64,000 nt of DNA from Acuticoccus yangtzensis (GCF_001927245.1 NZ_MJUX01000003.1:405687-469686); one strand, 5' to 3'; shown: positions 52,000 through 63,773, counted from the stretch's first letter. Notes: generated by a model not told the origin, from the sequence alone. Program-made: numbers and translations.

Positions 52000-53099
52000 G
52001 TATCGACATCCGGCTCAGCAACGTCGGTAACGTTGGCACCGACTATCCCGCCGACCTGAACACCTTCATCAACAGCTACATCTCGTCCGGCTTCCCCTAC
52101 ATGGAGGAGGACGACCAGATGGTGCTGTTGGGTGAAACAGACGGCGCCGACACGCAGATCATCATCCTCAACGGCGCCGACCTCGCCTACGACATGGGCA
52201 GCCACACGGTCACCGGCTCACTGGACGAGATGATCGTCGGCACCCTCGGCGAAAGCTGGAACGACGACGGCAGCTTCGACCTCGACAGCGACGGCCACAT
52301 CACCAGCTACACCACGCTGATCGCGTTCGAGGACCTGGATCTGGTCAACAGCTCCGGCCGCGGCGACGTTCACAACCTGGTGGCCGAGCTGATGTATCTC
52401 GGCGGCAGCTCCGAGCGTGAGCTGGAGACCTTCGACAGCATCCTCGACCAGCCGCAGCAGATCTACGGATCGGCCGGCAACGACGTCATCTACGGCACCG
52501 CCCACGACGATACCATCGATGGCGGCGACGGGCGCGACGTGATCCTCGGCGGCAACGGCGACGACGTGATCAACGGCGGCGACGGTGTGGACGTTCTCGT
52601 CGGAAGCCTGGGCGACGATACGCTGTCCGGCGAAGGGGACAACGACAAGCTGCGCGGCCGTTGGGGCGACGACGTCCTTCACGGCGACGACGGCGATGAC
52701 GAGCTTCTCGGCAACGCCGACGACGACGAGCTGTTCGGCGGCGCGGGCAACGACCTCATGATCGGCGGCATCGGTTCCGACACGATCGACGGCGGCACCG
52801 GCAACGACATCGTCCACTACCGCACCGCCGACGAGCCGGACGGCGACGTGATCCTCGGCTACGACGACGGCGTGGTCTTCCGCCTGCGCCGCTTCGACGC
52901 CAACGAGTCGACGGCGTCGAACGACAGCTTCGACTTCCTCGGCGACGACGATTTCTCCGGCGACGGCGGCGAGCTGCGCTACGAGATCGTCGGCCGCGAT
53001 ACGGTCGTCTATGGCGACGTGTCGGGCGACGGTGAGGCGGACTTCTCGTTCACCGTCGTCGGTGTCCAGGGCCTCACCGAGAGCGACTTCATCCTCTGA
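51996..53099 (+). CDS. Secreted HasA-like hemophore fused to RTX repeats (second copy, GTG start)
   Basis: 367 residues. The N-terminal ~150 residues resemble HasA more distantly: Tyr65 (ADLAYDMG) and His70 with HTVTGSLDEMIVG correspond to Tyr75 and HTLYGQLDSLSFG (His83), with three residues missing between them. DVHNLVAELMYLGGSSEREL matches the HasA C-terminal helix. No His occurs in residues 1-69, so the axial His32 is absent, as in the Tyr-only hemophore of Yersinia pestis. Residues 158-274 are 13 RTX nonapeptides. The end, GLTESDFIL, is almost the same as in the first copy. GTG overlaps the receptor stop (GTGA), with AAGGAGAC upstream. Confidence 0.8.
   Translation: MSIDIRLSNVGNVGTDYPADLNTFINSYISSGFPYMEEDDQMVLLGETDGADTQIIILNGADLAYDMGSHTVTGSLDEMIVGTLGESWNDDGSFDLDSDGHITSYTTLIAFEDLDLVNSSGRGDVHNLVAELMYLGGSSERELETFDSILDQPQQIYGSAGNDVIYGTAHDDTIDGGDGRDVILGGNGDDVINGGDGVDVLVGSLGDDTLSGEGDNDKLRGRWGDDVLHGDDGDDELLGNADDDELFGGAGNDLMIGGIGSDTIDGGTGNDIVHYRTADEPDGDVILGYDDGVVFRLRRFDANESTASNDSFDFLGDDDFSGDGGELRYEIVGRDTVVYGDVSGDGEADFSFTVVGVQGLTESDFIL
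52467..52817 (+). repeat. 27-bp coding repeats for 13 RTX nonapeptides
   Basis: Continuous units such as GGDGRDVIL, GGNGDDVIN, GGAGNDLMI. Units GTAHDDTID, GEGDNDKLR and GNADDDELF deviate from the Ca2+-binding consensus. Confidence 0.88.
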
Positions 53100-53163
53100 C
53101 GAACAGCGCGCCTGCGGCCTCGCGGGCGGACCTTTCGGCGAGAGACCGCCACCACAATGGATG

Positions 53164-53197
53164 AGGCCACGGCAGAGCGATGCGTCTGCCGTGGCCT
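53164..53197. terminator. Strong hairpin after the second hemophore gene
   Basis: Perfect 13-bp stem AGGCCACGGCAGA / TCTGCCGTGGCCT with an 8-base loop, 65 bases past the hemophore stop and 97 bases from the convergent small gene. Only TT follows on the plus strand. A likely terminator of the heme locus. Confidence 0.55.
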
Positions 53198-53294
53198 TGT
53201 CGCGTCCGCCTGTGCGGGCGGACGTTTTCGCGCCGGGCAACCGGCAGGGTCGTCCGCGGGCGTGCACCTTGCGCACCGCCCCGGACAGTCTCGG

Positions 53295-53564
53295 TCATTT
53301 CATGAAGATGTTTCGCACCGTCGTCCGGCATTGGCTGGAAAGTTGGTCGCGGTTGTCGGCCATGCAGCGGGCGATGCGGCCTTCACCTGGCTCCACCGTC
53401 GAGCAGTAGCGCTTGTAGTCCTCGCGGCACGACACGAAGATCTGCTTCATTTCGGCGCGCGAAAGGTCCGGCATCTGCTGCGTTTGTGCCGTGGCACCGG
53501 CCACGCCGGACATGAGCGCGGAGGCGGTGAAGGCCGCAACGGCCAGGCGTTTGGTCAGGTTCAT
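53295..53564 (-). CDS. Small secreted Cys-rich repeat protein
   Basis: 89 residues. Signal peptide MNLTKRLAVAAFTASALMSG, cleavage near GATAQ. The mature part has four Cys in the pattern CREDYKRYCSTVEPGEGRIA, RCMADNRDQLSSQCR, which fits the cysteine-rich repeat family (PF00839-like). ATG 53564 with GAGGAG upstream; the frame extends further but without a good start. Periplasmic, function unknown. Confidence 0.75.
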   Translation of the reverse strand: MNLTKRLAVAAFTASALMSGVAGATAQTQQMPDLSRAEMKQIFVSCREDYKRYCSTVEPGEGRIARCMADNRDQLSSQCRTTVRNIFMK

Positions 53565-53769
53565 CGTGTGAACTCCTCTGCGGGTGCACGGCGGACGGGG
53601 CATCGCGATGCGGCCGATCCACCGGCATGGTTCAAGAAGGGGTGAGCGCCGCTGCGCGTTCCATCGGGCGATACCGGCTCAGGCGTGCCGGTGACGGTTC
53701 GGGTCCCGGCCCCCGCATCGGCGCAAGAGAGCCGGTGAGGGGCATGCGCCACCGCGGCTGACCCTTCGA

Positions 53770-54072
53770 TTAACGGGTGATCGTCGTAGAGCGCGACACG
53801 CCGCGGTAGGGGCCGGACGTGGAACCGGAGATGGTGCAGGCCCCGCCGGCGCAGGTGGCCGAGCTGCTGCGGTGCAGCGAGTTGCCGTAAGGGCCGGTGC
53901 GGGTGGCGGTGCGCGAGCAGGTGTTGCCGACACAGCCGGTGCTGGCGCTGAAGCTGGCCGTGGCGCCATAAGGACCGGTGGTCACGCGCTTGCGGGTGAA
54001 GGCATCCGCATCCGACACACCACCAACCACGACAGTGAGGGCCAGAGCCGCACCCATGAGACCTTTGATCAT
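53770..54072 (-). CDS. Small secreted protein with GPYG repeats
   Basis: 100 residues, no family recognised with certainty. Signal peptide MIKGLMGAALALTVVVGGVS, cleavage after ADA. The mature part is three imperfect repeats of about 25 residues, each holding TGPYG or SGPYRG followed by a Ser/Thr-rich stretch and a Cys pair (GCVGNTCSRT, TCAGGACTIS). ATG 54072 with the sequence GGTTACC before it and no strong ribosome binding site; the frame upstream lacks a credible start. A surface or periplasmic role is likely. Confidence 0.65.
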   Translation of the reverse strand: MIKGLMGAALALTVVVGGVSDADAFTRKRVTTGPYGATASFSASTGCVGNTCSRTATRTGPYGNSLHRSSSATCAGGACTISGSTSGPYRGVSRSTTITR

Positions 54073-54284
54073 TGGTAACCTCGTCCCTATCAACCCCGGC
54101 TGGACCATTCCGCCGGCGACACAGACAAGATAGGACGCGATTGTTGCTCTCAAATTGCATGGCAACATCAGTTTGTCGCAACGTGTCACCGTGTGTAACA
54201 ATGTGTATACGTCGGCCATCCGTGGATTTACTGTGCTTCTTAACCCTGACATCCTGACTCCATGACCGCAGCCGCCCCCGCTCC

Positions 54285-55013
54285 ATGACAATGACCATGA
54301 CCGCGCCCGCCACCATCGTCGTCGTCGAGGACGATGCGGAGATCGCCGAGATGATCGCAGGCCTCCTGCGGGCCGAGGGCTATCTGGTCCACACCGCCGG
54401 TGATGCTCATGCCCTGGGTGCCGTTCTCGCCGCCGTCCGGCCCGACCTTCTCATCCTCGACGTGATGCTGCCGGGCGAGGACGGGCTGTCCATCTGCCGC
54501 CGCATGCGCGCGGCGAGCGCCGTGCCGATCCTGATGCTGACCGCCCGCAGCGACGAGATCGACCGCGTCCTCGGTCTCGAAATGGGCGCCGACGACTACG
54601 TGGTGAAGCCGTTCGGCCCGCGCGAGCTGGTGGCGCGGGTGCGCGCCCGGCTGCGGCGCGCCGCCGATCCGCAGCCGGTGAGCCGCCCCAACCGCCGCTA
54701 CGCCTTCGACCGCTTCGTGATCGACCTCGACGCGCGCCAGTGCGCCACCGCCGAGGGCGAGGAGGTCAGCCTCACCACCGGGGAGTTCGATCTTCTCGCC
54801 TGCTTCGTCGGCGCGCCGCGGCGGGTGCTGACGCGCGACTTCATCCTCGACAAGATCCGCGGCCGCGGCGCCGACCCGTTCGACCGCACGGTCGACATGC
54901 TCGTCTCGCGCCTGCGCAAGAAGCTGGACGCGGCCAGTCCCGGCACTGCCCTCGTCGGGACCGTTCGCAACGGCGGCTACCTCTTCACCGCCACCGTGAA
55001 GCCGCTGACGTGA
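54285..55013 (+). CDS. OmpR-family response regulator
   Basis: 242 residues. Receiver domain with acidic pocket VVVEDDAEIAEM (about 13-24), phosphorylated Asp59 in LLILDVMLPGEDG, and the switch Lys in DDYVVKPFGPRELVARV. C-terminal winged helix with LTTGEFDLLACFVGAPRRVL, RTVDMLVSRLRKKLD and VRNGGYLF. The start is one of three in-frame ATGs (54285, 54291, 54297). Followed 49 bases later by its sensor kinase. Confidence 0.92.
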   Translation: MTMTMTAPATIVVVEDDAEIAEMIAGLLRAEGYLVHTAGDAHALGAVLAAVRPDLLILDVMLPGEDGLSICRRMRAASAVPILMLTARSDEIDRVLGLEMGADDYVVKPFGPRELVARVRARLRRAADPQPVSRPNRRYAFDRFVIDLDARQCATAEGEEVSLTTGEFDLLACFVGAPRRVLTRDFILDKIRGRGADPFDRTVDMLVSRLRKKLDAASPGTALVGTVRNGGYLFTATVKPLT

Positions 55014-55062
55014 TGGCGCCTGACCTGACGCCGCCGCCCCCGGCCGCTGCGAGCGTCCGCCG

Positions 55063-56412
55063 ATGATCCCCGCCCTCAGCCTCAAGAGCCGTCTGGCGCT
55101 GATCGTCCTGTGCGCCGTCATGGTCTTCTGGCTGGCGGCGGTGACCTACTACTATGCCTCGCTGCGCCCCTCGCGCGATCCGGCGCTGCTGCCGGCCGAG
55201 CGCATCGCCGCCATCGTCGCCCTGTTCGAGGAGGGAGGCGACCGCGATCGGCTCACCACCGCACTCGGCGCGTCCGGCCTTATGGTGGAGGTGCGGCCCT
55301 CGCCGGGGGGGCAGGGCGCCGCCGCGGATGCGCTGCCGCCGGGGGCCGAGACCGCCGACCCCCTGGCGCTGCCGGACGGGCGCAACGTCAGCGTCCACCA
55401 GATCCCCACCGAAGCGCGAATCATCACCCGTCTGACCCGCACCATGGAAGGCTATCGCTTTCAGGTGCCGCTGGGGACCGGCGAGCTGCTGGTGATCGAA
55501 ACCCGCATTCCGCCGACGCTGAACTTTGCCGGGCTGCCGGTGGGCATCGTCGCGGGGCTGGTCGGCACGCTCGTCGCGCTGGTGACGCTGGTGATCCTGC
55601 ACCGCGAGATGGCGCCCCTGAAGCGCCTCGCCGCCGCCGCGGACGCGATCGACCTGTCCGGCACCTCGCCGCCGCTGCCGCAGTCCTGGTCCTCGGCGCC
55701 GGAGATCCGCTCCCTGGTCGCGTCATTCAACCGCCTTCAGGCGCGCCTCGCCACGCTGATGACGGCGCGCATGGTCATGGTCGGCGGCATCTCCCACGAC
55801 GTGCGCACCTTCGCCACGCGCCTGCGCCTGCGCCTCGAACTTCTGCCGGACAGCGAGGTGCGTGACCGGGCCATCGCCGACGTGGTCGACATCGTTCACA
55901 TGCTGGACGACGCCATCGTCGCCACCCGCGCGGGGGTGGGGGAGCTGAGCGAGGAGCTGATCGTCTTCGCCGAGCTGGTGGAGGAGGAGACGGCGCTCCG
56001 CCGCGGCCTCGGCGGGGCGCACGAGCGTCCGGTGACCCTGGCCGTGGACGCCACGGCGCGGGACATCAACGTGCTCGGCGACCGGCTTGCGCTGAAGCGG
56101 ATGGTGGCCAACCTCATCGACAACGCGCTGAAATATGGCGGCGCAGCGCACGTCGCCCTGTCCTGCGGCGCCGGAACGCTCAGGCTGGTGGTGGACGACG
56201 AGGGTCCCGGCATCGCCGCCGCCGACCGGGCGCTGCTGCTGGAGCCGTTCGTCCGCGCCGAGGGCTCACGCAACCGCGCGACCGGCGGGGCCGGGCTTGG
56301 CCTTGCCATCGTCAAGAGCCTCGCCGAAGCGCACGGCGGCGCGGTCGCCATCGACGATGCGCCCGGAGGCGGCGCCCGCTTCGTGCTGACGCTGCCGGAG
56401 TTCCGGCTTTAG
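55063..56412 (+). CDS. Sensor histidine kinase
   Basis: 449 residues. Two membrane segments (about 10-31 and 157-180) enclose a ~125-residue periplasmic sensor; a HAMP linker (REMAPLKRLAAAADAID) follows. The H-box is GGISHDVRTFATRLRLR with His245, where Phe replaces the usual Pro after RT. N-box NLIDNALKYGG, G1 DDEGPGIAAADR, G2 ATGGAGLGLAIVKSLAEAHG. Cognate of the upstream response regulator. The signal is unknown. Confidence 0.9.
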   Translation: MIPALSLKSRLALIVLCAVMVFWLAAVTYYYASLRPSRDPALLPAERIAAIVALFEEGGDRDRLTTALGASGLMVEVRPSPGGQGAAADALPPGAETADPLALPDGRNVSVHQIPTEARIITRLTRTMEGYRFQVPLGTGELLVIETRIPPTLNFAGLPVGIVAGLVGTLVALVTLVILHREMAPLKRLAAAADAIDLSGTSPPLPQSWSSAPEIRSLVASFNRLQARLATLMTARMVMVGGISHDVRTFATRLRLRLELLPDSEVRDRAIADVVDIVHMLDDAIVATRAGVGELSEELIVFAELVEEETALRRGLGGAHERPVTLAVDATARDINVLGDRLALKRMVANLIDNALKYGGAAHVALSCGAGTLRLVVDDEGPGIAAADRALLLEPFVRAEGSRNRATGGAGLGLAIVKSLAEAHGGAVAIDDAPGGGARFVLTLPEFRL

Positions 56413-56431
56413 GCGGGCGCTACTCCGCTAC

Positions 56432-59332
<2,901 letters not shown>

Positions 59333-59355
59333 CGAAAACTCCGGGGGTCGGTTTG

Positions 59356-59370
59356 GTCCAAAACTGGAAC
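59356..59370. promoter_or_regulatory. Partial LexA-type box upstream of uvrA
   Basis: The alphaproteobacterial SOS box is GTTC-N7-GTTC (or its complement GAAC-N7-GAAC). Here GTCC-N7-GAAC is found, 24 bases before the uvrA start: one half is exact, the other matches at 2 of 4 positions. The full site cannot be claimed. Confidence 0.25.
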
Positions 59371-59537
59371 ATTGGTATGCGGCGGTCAATGGCGGATATA
59401 GGCCGCGAAGCGTTGTTCCGCCAATCCACAGGCGCGTACCCGATCCGCGGGGCGCGCGGGCGCCGGTTGACCGGGGCGGCGGCGATGGCGCAAAGGGGCT
59501 GACCTTGCCCCCGACACGACCCGGCGCGGAGACCAGC

Positions 59538-60605
59538 GTGGACGTCCTCACCCTTCATATCGGCCACATGAAGACCGGGACGACGTCGATCCAGGCGACG
59601 TTCCGGGACAATGCCGCGATCCTGGCCGAGCACGGGCTCTATTATTATTCCAAGACGCGCACCAACCACCCCCTGGCGCGGCCCTTCTCCAAGCGCACCG
59701 CGGGACGGGCGGAAACCAAGTTCCTGAAGGAGTTCCGCGCCGAGGCGAAGGCGAGCCGTCTCTCCCAGGCGCTGGTCAGCTCCGAAACCTTCCAGCGGCT
59801 CGGCCCGGAGGAGATCGCCGCCTGCGTGAAGGCGTTCGGCGCCTCCGCCCGCCGGGTGCAGGTGCTCCTTTATGTGCGCGAGCCTGTGGCGCTGGCGGTC
59901 AGCGCGGCGCACCAGGGCGTGCGCTCCGGTCGGCCGCTCGCCGACATCATCGCCCAGCCGCGCGTCCTCAATCTGACCGAGATCATCACGCGATGGCGCG
60001 ACGCTGTGGGGCCGGACAACCTCATCGTGCGCCCCTTCGACCGCACGGCGATGGCCGGCGGCGACGTGATCGACGACGTCCTGACCGTGCTCGGCTGCGC
60101 GCAGGCCGCGCCGCGCCTGACCCGCAACGCCGCCAACGAGGGACTGTCGGTCCTCGGCATCCACCTGCTCGAGCGGGCGATCGCGCGGATGCCGGACCGC
60201 AAAATGCCCTACGACCAGCAGCGCGCCTTCAACTTCATCAAGGGCCCGCGCTACGTGCTGCCGGAAGAGTCGCTCGCCAAGGTTCGCCGCCGCGCCGCGC
60301 CCCACGTCGCCTTCCTGAAGGACGAATACGGCATCACCTTCGAGGAGAGCCCGCAGCGCCCCAGCCCACCGCCCGCCCTGTCCGAAGCCGAGCTCGACTC
60401 GCTGGCCGAGGTGCTGCACGAAATCAACGCCTTTGCCTTCCGCCTCGACCGTTCCGCGATGGGCCGCGTGCTGAACACCCGCATGCCCTTCTCCAACCGC
60501 TACACCGAGGTGGAGCATCCGATGCGCGCCAAGCTCCACAAGCTCGGCCTGCTCGCCGAGCTGGAGGCCGCTGTCGCCGGGCCGGACGACGACGCCGAGG
60601 ACTGA
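59538..60605 (+). CDS. Sulfotransferase-like protein (first of tandem pair, GTG start)
   Basis: 355 residues. The N-terminal [18 protein letters not shown] matches the 5'-phosphosulfate-binding loop of PAPS-dependent sulfotransferases (KTGTTxLQ). [20 protein letters not shown] corresponds to the 3'-phosphate-binding strand and Ser-containing helix. Then [20 protein letters not shown]. Start GTG 59538 with GGAG 7 bases upstream; upstream sequence of the frame is antisense to uvrA. Acceptor unknown: possibly a surface glycan or lipid. Its stop overlaps the second copy by one base. Confidence 0.75.
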   Translation: MDVLTLHIGHMKTGTTSIQATFRDNAAILAEHGLYYYSKTRTNHPLARPFSKRTAGRAETKFLKEFRAEAKASRLSQALVSSETFQRLGPEEIAACVKAFGASARRVQVLLYVREPVALAVSAAHQGVRSGRPLADIIAQPRVLNLTEIITRWRDAVGPDNLIVRPFDRTAMAGGDVIDDVLTVLGCAQAAPRLTRNAANEGLSVLGIHLLERAIARMPDRKMPYDQQRAFNFIKGPRYVLPEESLAKVRRRAAPHVAFLKDEYGITFEESPQRPSPPPALSEAELDSLAEVLHEINAFAFRLDRSAMGRVLNTRMPFSNRYTEVEHPMRAKLHKLGLLAELEAAVAGPDDDAED

Positions 60606-61609
60606 TGTTCGAGCGGCTGACCCTCCACATCGGTCACAACAAGACCGGGACGACGTCGCTGCAGGAGACGCTGCGGCTGTCGGCGCCGCATCTGGCCGCA
60701 CACGGGGTCTTCTATTGGGACGGCGCAGGCAACCACAAGGCGATCGCCCGCCACTTCGGCGGCGAGGACGGGGCGGAGGGTTTCGCCGCCTTCATGGCCG
60801 CCGCCCGCCGCTCCAACGCGCGCCACGCTCTGGTATCGGCCGAAACCTTGGTGCGGCTGGACGATGAAGCCGCCGCCCGCCTCGTCGCCGCGATGGGCGA
60901 GATCGCAGCCACGGTGGACGTGCTTCTTTACGTCCGCCACCCGGTCGGCTTCGCGTCCAGCGCGGCGCAGCAGGCGGTGCGGGCGGGCGTGTCGCTGCGC
61001 CGGCTGACGGCCAATCCGCCGCTGGTGCCCTTCGCCGAGCTGATCCCGCGATGGCGCCGCGCGGTGGGGGCTCGGCCCGGCACCGCGGGCGGCGCCTCGG
61101 ACAACGTGATGGTGCGCCCGTTCGAGCGGGCGGCTCTCGCGGGCGGCGACGTCGTCACCGATGCGCTGACCGTGCTCGGTTTCGCCGACGCTGTCGCGGG
61201 GCTGACGCGGGTGGAGGCGAACACCGGCCTTTCCGCGCTCGCCGTCCACCTCATCGACGCCGCGTTGACGGATCGGGAGCGGCGCGCCGGTCTCTCCCAG
61301 GCCACCATGGGTGCCTATGGCGGCATCGGCGGTCCGGCCTACGTTCTGCCGGCCGAGGCGCTGGAGCGGGTTCGCACCCTCAGTGCGCCGCACCTCGCCT
61401 TCCTGGCGCAGCAGTGCGGCATCCACCTCACCGAGCCGGCCGCTGTGCCGACGCCGCCACCGGCCTTGTCGCCGGAGGAGCTCACCAGCCTCGGGCGGGT
61501 GCTGCTCAGCGCCGTGCAGAACCAGCACCGTGCGGCGACCGCGCGTCCGGCACCCGGCCTCGTCGCCAGAGCGCGACGTCTTGCAAAATCGTTGCGCGCG
61601 CGGGGATAA
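60605..61609 (+). CDS. Sulfotransferase-like protein (second of tandem pair)
   Basis: 334 residues, clearly paralogous to the preceding gene: LTLHIGHNKTGTTSLQETLR, LLYVRHPVGFASSAAQQAVR and NVMVRPFERAALAGGDVVTD align one to one with the first copy, and both end with a PTPPPALS(P/E)-type segment near residue 300. The ATG overlaps the upstream stop (TGATG). The pair has probably arisen by tandem duplication and diverged in the substrate half. Confidence 0.75.
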   Translation: MFERLTLHIGHNKTGTTSLQETLRLSAPHLAAHGVFYWDGAGNHKAIARHFGGEDGAEGFAAFMAAARRSNARHALVSAETLVRLDDEAAARLVAAMGEIAATVDVLLYVRHPVGFASSAAQQAVRAGVSLRRLTANPPLVPFAELIPRWRRAVGARPGTAGGASDNVMVRPFERAALAGGDVVTDALTVLGFADAVAGLTRVEANTGLSALAVHLIDAALTDRERRAGLSQATMGAYGGIGGPAYVLPAEALERVRTLSAPHLAFLAQQCGIHLTEPAAVPTPPPALSPEELTSLGRVLLSAVQNQHRAATARPAPGLVARARRLAKSLRARG

Positions 61610-61700
61610 TCGGCGGCTTGGCTGTGGACAGCGGCAGCGCGCCCTGTGCTCCATCGCCCCGTGCGTTAGTGTGCGCGCCCAAGACTGGAAGGGAACGGGC

Positions 61701-62231
61701 ATGGCTGGAAGCCTGAACAAGGTGATGCTGATCGGCAATTTGGGTGCCGATCCGGAAATCCGTCGCACGCAGGACGGCCGCCCCATCGCCAACCTGCGCC
61801 TTGCGACCTCGCGCACCTGGCGCGACCGCAACACCGGCGAGCGCAAGGAGCGCACCGAGTGGCACCGCGTGGTGGTGTTCTCCGAGGGCCTGTGCGGCGT
61901 GGTCGAGCAGTACATGAAGAAGGGGATGAAGCTGTACGTCGAGGGAGAGCTGCAGACCCGCGAGTGGGAAGACCAGCAGGGCCAGAAGCGTTACAACACC
62001 GAAGTCGTGATCCAGAATTTCGGCGGCACCATCGAAATGCTCGACAGCCGCGGCGCTGGCGGCGGCGGCGGTGACTTCGGCGGTGGCGGTGGAGGCGGCG
62101 GCCGTGGCTACGGCGGCGGCTCCGGCGGTGACCGCTTCTCCGGCGACCGCGGCAGCTACGGCGGCGGCGGTGGTGGTGGCGGCAGCCGCCCGCCGGCGAA
62201 CGAGCCGTTCGACGACGACATCCCGTTCTGA
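61701..62231 (+). CDS. ssb: Single-stranded DNA-binding protein
   Basis: 176 residues. OB fold MAGSLNKVMLIGNLGADPEI with TEWHRVVVFSEGLCGVVEQY and LYVEGELQTREWEDQQGQKR, a Gly-rich linker (about 120-160) and the conserved acidic tip PFDDDIPF that recruits partner proteins. ATG 61701. Often next to uvrA in alphaproteobacteria; here the sulfotransferase pair lies between them. Confidence 0.98.
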   Translation: MAGSLNKVMLIGNLGADPEIRRTQDGRPIANLRLATSRTWRDRNTGERKERTEWHRVVVFSEGLCGVVEQYMKKGMKLYVEGELQTREWEDQQGQKRYNTEVVIQNFGGTIEMLDSRGAGGGGGDFGGGGGGGGRGYGGGSGGDRFSGDRGSYGGGGGGGGSRPPANEPFDDDIPF

Positions 62232-62252
62232 TCCTGACCCGGCGGGCTCCAC

Positions 62253-63077
62253 GTGATCGAGGTTCTGGACGCGCTCAGCGTCTCCGGCTCGCCGAAACGG
62301 GCCAATGAGGACGGCTACGGCACCACCGGCGACTATGCCTGGGTGATCGACGGCGCCACCGGCCTCGGCGACGAGGCGCTGCTTGACGCGCCCAGCGACG
62401 CCGCATGGCTCACCGCCGCGCTGCACGAGGCGCTGATGGACGGCGCCGCGGCTGCCGACGGCCCGCTCTCCCTGATGCGCCACGCGGCGGCGACGGCCGA
62501 GGCCCGCTTCGTCGCCGAACGCAGCCGCCCCCCGCGTGAGCGGTACGAGATCCCCACCGCCGCCCTGATGCTCGTGCGCTTCGGCGAGGTGGTGGAGGTC
62601 GCCGAAATGGGTGACTGCGGCCTGTTCGTCGAGACCGACGGCACGGTGACGCGGTTCGGCGGAATGGACCGGCAACGCCAGTGGGAGGCGGACAGCGCGC
62701 TGCGCCTGATGGCCGGCGGTAAGGGCCGCACGCCCGAGGTGACGGCCTATCTGCGCACCGTGCGCAACACGGCCAACACGCAGAACGGTTACGCCGTCTT
62801 CGCCCCGGACATCGGCTGCATGCGCTATGTGCGCCAGCATGTTCTCGGCGCCCGCGCAGGCCGCGCCCTTCTCGTCAGCGACGGGTTCGAGGCCGCCATC
62901 GACGATTATTCGCTCCACGACGGGGCGAGCCTCGTCGATGCCGCCGCGCGGGACGCGGTCGGCGTCCTCGCCGCGATCCGCGCCGTCGAGGCCGACGACC
63001 CGCACTGCATGCGCTACCCACGCTTCAAGCCCTCGGACGACGCCACCGCACTGGCCCTGAGCTTCACCCCCGACTGA
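62253..63077 (+). CDS. PP2C-like serine/threonine phosphatase (GTG start)
   Basis: 274 residues. Metal-binding motifs of PP2C: NEDGYG near residue 17, WVIDGATGLGDE (family DGxGG variant), VAEMGDCGLFV, LLVSDGFEAAIDDY and SDDATALAL at the C-terminus. The canonical DGMGG is changed to DGATG, seen in diverged PP2C members. The GTG at 62253 has no strong ribosome binding site. It follows ssb by 21 bases. Target unknown. Confidence 0.75.
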   Translation: MIEVLDALSVSGSPKRANEDGYGTTGDYAWVIDGATGLGDEALLDAPSDAAWLTAALHEALMDGAAAADGPLSLMRHAAATAEARFVAERSRPPRERYEIPTAALMLVRFGEVVEVAEMGDCGLFVETDGTVTRFGGMDRQRQWEADSALRLMAGGKGRTPEVTAYLRTVRNTANTQNGYAVFAPDIGCMRYVRQHVLGARAGRALLVSDGFEAAIDDYSLHDGASLVDAAARDAVGVLAAIRAVEADDPHCMRYPRFKPSDDATALALSFTPD

Positions 63078-63773
63078 CCGCGGACGGGCACGCCCGAGGC
63101 CCCAGCACGCCCGCCGCCGTGGCAGACCGCACGCCGCGGCAGGCCCGACGCTCCGGCGCCCGCCGGCCTCGCCTGCCTGCCGACGAGATGCCGCCATTTC
63201 GCACCACCTTGTGGGGGGCATTTATCGGCGGCAGCGGTACCCCCCGCGAAATTCCGCGCTTGCGCCCCCGGCCACGCCATCACTGATTGACGGGGGCAGA
63301 GACGGCGGAGCGAGATAATGGGCAGGCGCCCTGCGACCTCCTACCGTCGGATGAAGGTGCCGCACGTCTTAAGCCCAGGAATGGCAACCGTGCCGCAAAC
63401 TGTTTCACTTGCCCGTCGACGGCGGCGCGTTGCCCCGAACGGGTAGCGGTGAAGTTGCCCGCAGCACGATTCTTCGGCCGTTCCACCGTGCGGGCTGCGC
63501 CGGGCCAGGCGTCATGGTGCATAAAGAGACAACGCCGCGGAGCGGGCGCGCCGCGAGGACCTGCGGACTCTTGATGACCCCGCGCCATTTTCATGCCGCA
63601 GGCGCCAAGGCGGCGCTGAAGGTCATCCGTGCCGGTACAGGTTGCCGAGCGCCGAACTGTCTTACGGGCGGCATGGATCGAAGAAACGGGCGCGCGGTCT
63701 TCCGGCAGGGCGCCTCGTATTGAGCCCGGCCCGGCCAGGCGCCATCGTTGAATTGCTCGGGGCATGCGCCCTA
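63078..63773. other. 696-bp stretch without a supported gene, beside an IS element
   Basis: Open frames of 95-161 codons on both strands show no recognisable domains, and their codon pattern is not like that of neighbours. Short direct repeats (GCCGTGGCAG / GCCGCGGCAG near 63118-63145) are present. Possibly decayed sequence left by transposition. Confidence 0.5.

Noticed and set aside
63280..63765. 161-codon minus-strand frame beside the IS630 element
   Set aside because: Low-complexity Arg/Ala/Pro-rich, no domain, no start signal; treated as non-coding or decayed DNA.
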